Of a stretch of 64,000 nt of DNA, positions 63,921-64,000 are shown in pieces. Within the stretch, counting starts at the first letter, position 1, and every line of letters begins with the position of its first letter. Below the pieces are notes generated by a model, which was not told the DNA's origin, did no database searches, and saw nothing but the letters and a program-made list of their open reading frames with translations. Source of the stretch: Trichostrongylus colubriformis (taxonomy: Eukaryota; Nematoda; Chromadorea; Rhabditida; Trichostrongylidae); assembly GCA_963978905.1 (NCBI GenBank), contig OZ022261.1, positions 3,287,992 through 3,351,991 of the forward strand. The letters are read 5' to 3'. Made by a program: the position numbers and the translations under genes.

Positions 63921-64000
63921 TCTGCCTTAAGTTTGCAGGATTCTGTAGCAAATGTGGTTGCATGCAGCAATCGACTGTAGTGATCTAGCGCCTAGTTTTA

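Overview
The window reads as genomic DNA of a parasitic nematode, most likely a strongylid (hookworm-like). It holds two well-supported nematode protein genes on the minus strand, cut into many 50-180 bp exons with GT-AG introns. The introns are swollen to kilobases by Tc1/mariner elements, palindromic short elements, satellite-like arrays and retroelement debris. The organism call is inference from gene content, repeat types and exon style.

From left to right: 1-821 is a Ty3-like gag-protease fragment running in from outside the window. 1018-20127 (minus) is a calpain of the CAPN5/TRA-3 type. Ten exons join in phase to give the first 353 residues, with Cys80, His249 and Asn285 all present; the C-terminal domains lie beyond the left edge. 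20128-26003 is intergenic and repeat-rich. It includes a 1.5 kb hAT-like element with an 8 bp target duplication and a GIY-YIG fragment of a Penelope-like element. 26004-53335 (minus) is a RabGAP1/TBC-11-type Rab GTPase-activating protein. Twenty-six exons were read directly and one is missing by phase; together they encode about 956 or more residues: PTB domain, kinesin-like domain, TBC domain and C-terminal coiled coils. A poly(A) signal overlaps its stop codon. 53336-64000 contains more repeats, the 3' exons of an unidentified minus-strand gene (58726-59469), weaker plus-strand coding signals (60831-61980, one piece PH-like) and minus-strand C2-like coding blocks (62516-63396).

Most of the length is mobile DNA. 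Recurrent families include: (i) palindromic elements with 3 bp TAA/TTA/TGA target duplications, PIF/Harbinger-like; (ii) Tc1/mariner relatives with TA duplications, two of which have become large inverted duplications of their own transposase gene; (iii) a composite family whose ends are a CCAGTTGGCTGGCGCACAC block and a GACAGACGG...GACGAAGCG block, with either a unique core or an array of exactly 146 bp repeats between them. The third family is the strongest candidate for something undescribed. The two host genes have no evident functional link: one is a cytosolic protease (sex determination in C. elegans), the other a Rab-regulating trafficking protein.
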